From Bactericera cockerelli (lineage: Eukaryota > Arthropoda > Insecta > Hemiptera > Triozidae), in assembly GCA_024516035.1 (NCBI GenBank), contig CM044959.1, positions 26,167,644-26,231,643 of the forward strand: DNA of 64,000 nucleotides. Direction: 5' to 3'. The notes beneath the pieces were generated by a model. That model had not been told where the DNA came from. It searched no databases and was given only the letters and a program-made list of their open reading frames with translations. The stretch's first letter is position 1; the number at the start of each line of letters is the position of its first letter. A program made the translations under genes and the position numbers. Positions 63,701 to 64,000 of the stretch are shown piece after piece.

Positions 63701-64000
63701 CAAAAACCTAAACATATTTGATTGAACATTTATAAGTAGTGCTTTATTTAGACTGCCAGCGCATGACAGGTAGTCCCATTATGTACCACATATACCCAAA
63801 TACCACATATACCCAACACATACCACAAAATATAATAATATGCAAAAATACGCGAATGACTTAATAGTTAAAGCGGTTTAAAAAAATTGTAACAATAAAA
63901 GACACAACAGTACAATACTATGCTTATCCTACAAGAATGAGATTATCAGTCCCTTCTTCTCTCACAGTCTAAACAAAGTCTGATTTATTACTATAATATT
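63691..64000 (+). other. trio: Intron 27, window end
   Basis: AT-rich, with ACCACATATACCCAA duplicated near 63785-63820. No gene seen; the trio gene continues beyond the window. Confidence 0.55.

Overview
The window is nuclear DNA of an animal, almost certainly an arthropod and probably an insect. It is AT-rich, intron-rich and full of tRNA-derived SINEs, LINE tails, MITEs and a mariner element. The repeat style reminds me of hemipterans such as planthoppers, but that is an impression and not a demonstrated identification.

One host gene runs the length of the window on the + strand: the N-terminal two thirds of a Trio/Kalirin-family Rho guanine-nucleotide exchange factor. I place 27 exons between 1020 and 60558. 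Splice phases match across all of them if four single bases are assumed missing from exon 5. Together they give about 1,600 codons: a CRAL-TRIO/Sec14 domain (exons 1-3), a basic linker (exon 4), about nine spectrin-type helical repeats (exons 5-22), the first DH domain (exons 23-25), the first PH domain (exons 25-27) and an acidic/serine linker (exon 27). The SH3 and second DH-PH expected of Trio must lie beyond 64000; exons upstream of 1020 are possible. The largest intron (16726-36553) splits the spectrin array and shows no second gene.

The rest is intronic and dominated by mobile DNA: an apparently intact mariner with a full-length transposase ORF (60705-61997, antisense, nested in a LINE tail); a 929-bp fold-back element built from a rearranged Tc1/mariner-type transposase (13532-14460); at least six SINE families, one with a 5S rRNA-derived head; several LINE 3' tails; TTAA-flanked MITEs; a palindromic MITE family; Helitron-like elements; and a family carrying an internal variable-number repeat.

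The most unusual signal is at the exon edges. At six exons (3, 13, 14, 16, 17, 24) a short segment that straddles the exon/intron junction, including the working GT or AG, has been duplicated, up to seven to eleven times, into the neighbouring intron. In five of the six I could read that use of an extra site would bring a premature stop or a frameshift. Mobile elements also sit very close to many splice sites, in one case leaving only about 12 nt between a LINE tail and an exon.

Exon 5, next to a 400-bp CA repeat, appears to lack four single bases. One Helitron-like copy at 25.3 kb shows the same deletion-only pattern against its sister copy, so parts of this sequence may carry consensus errors.
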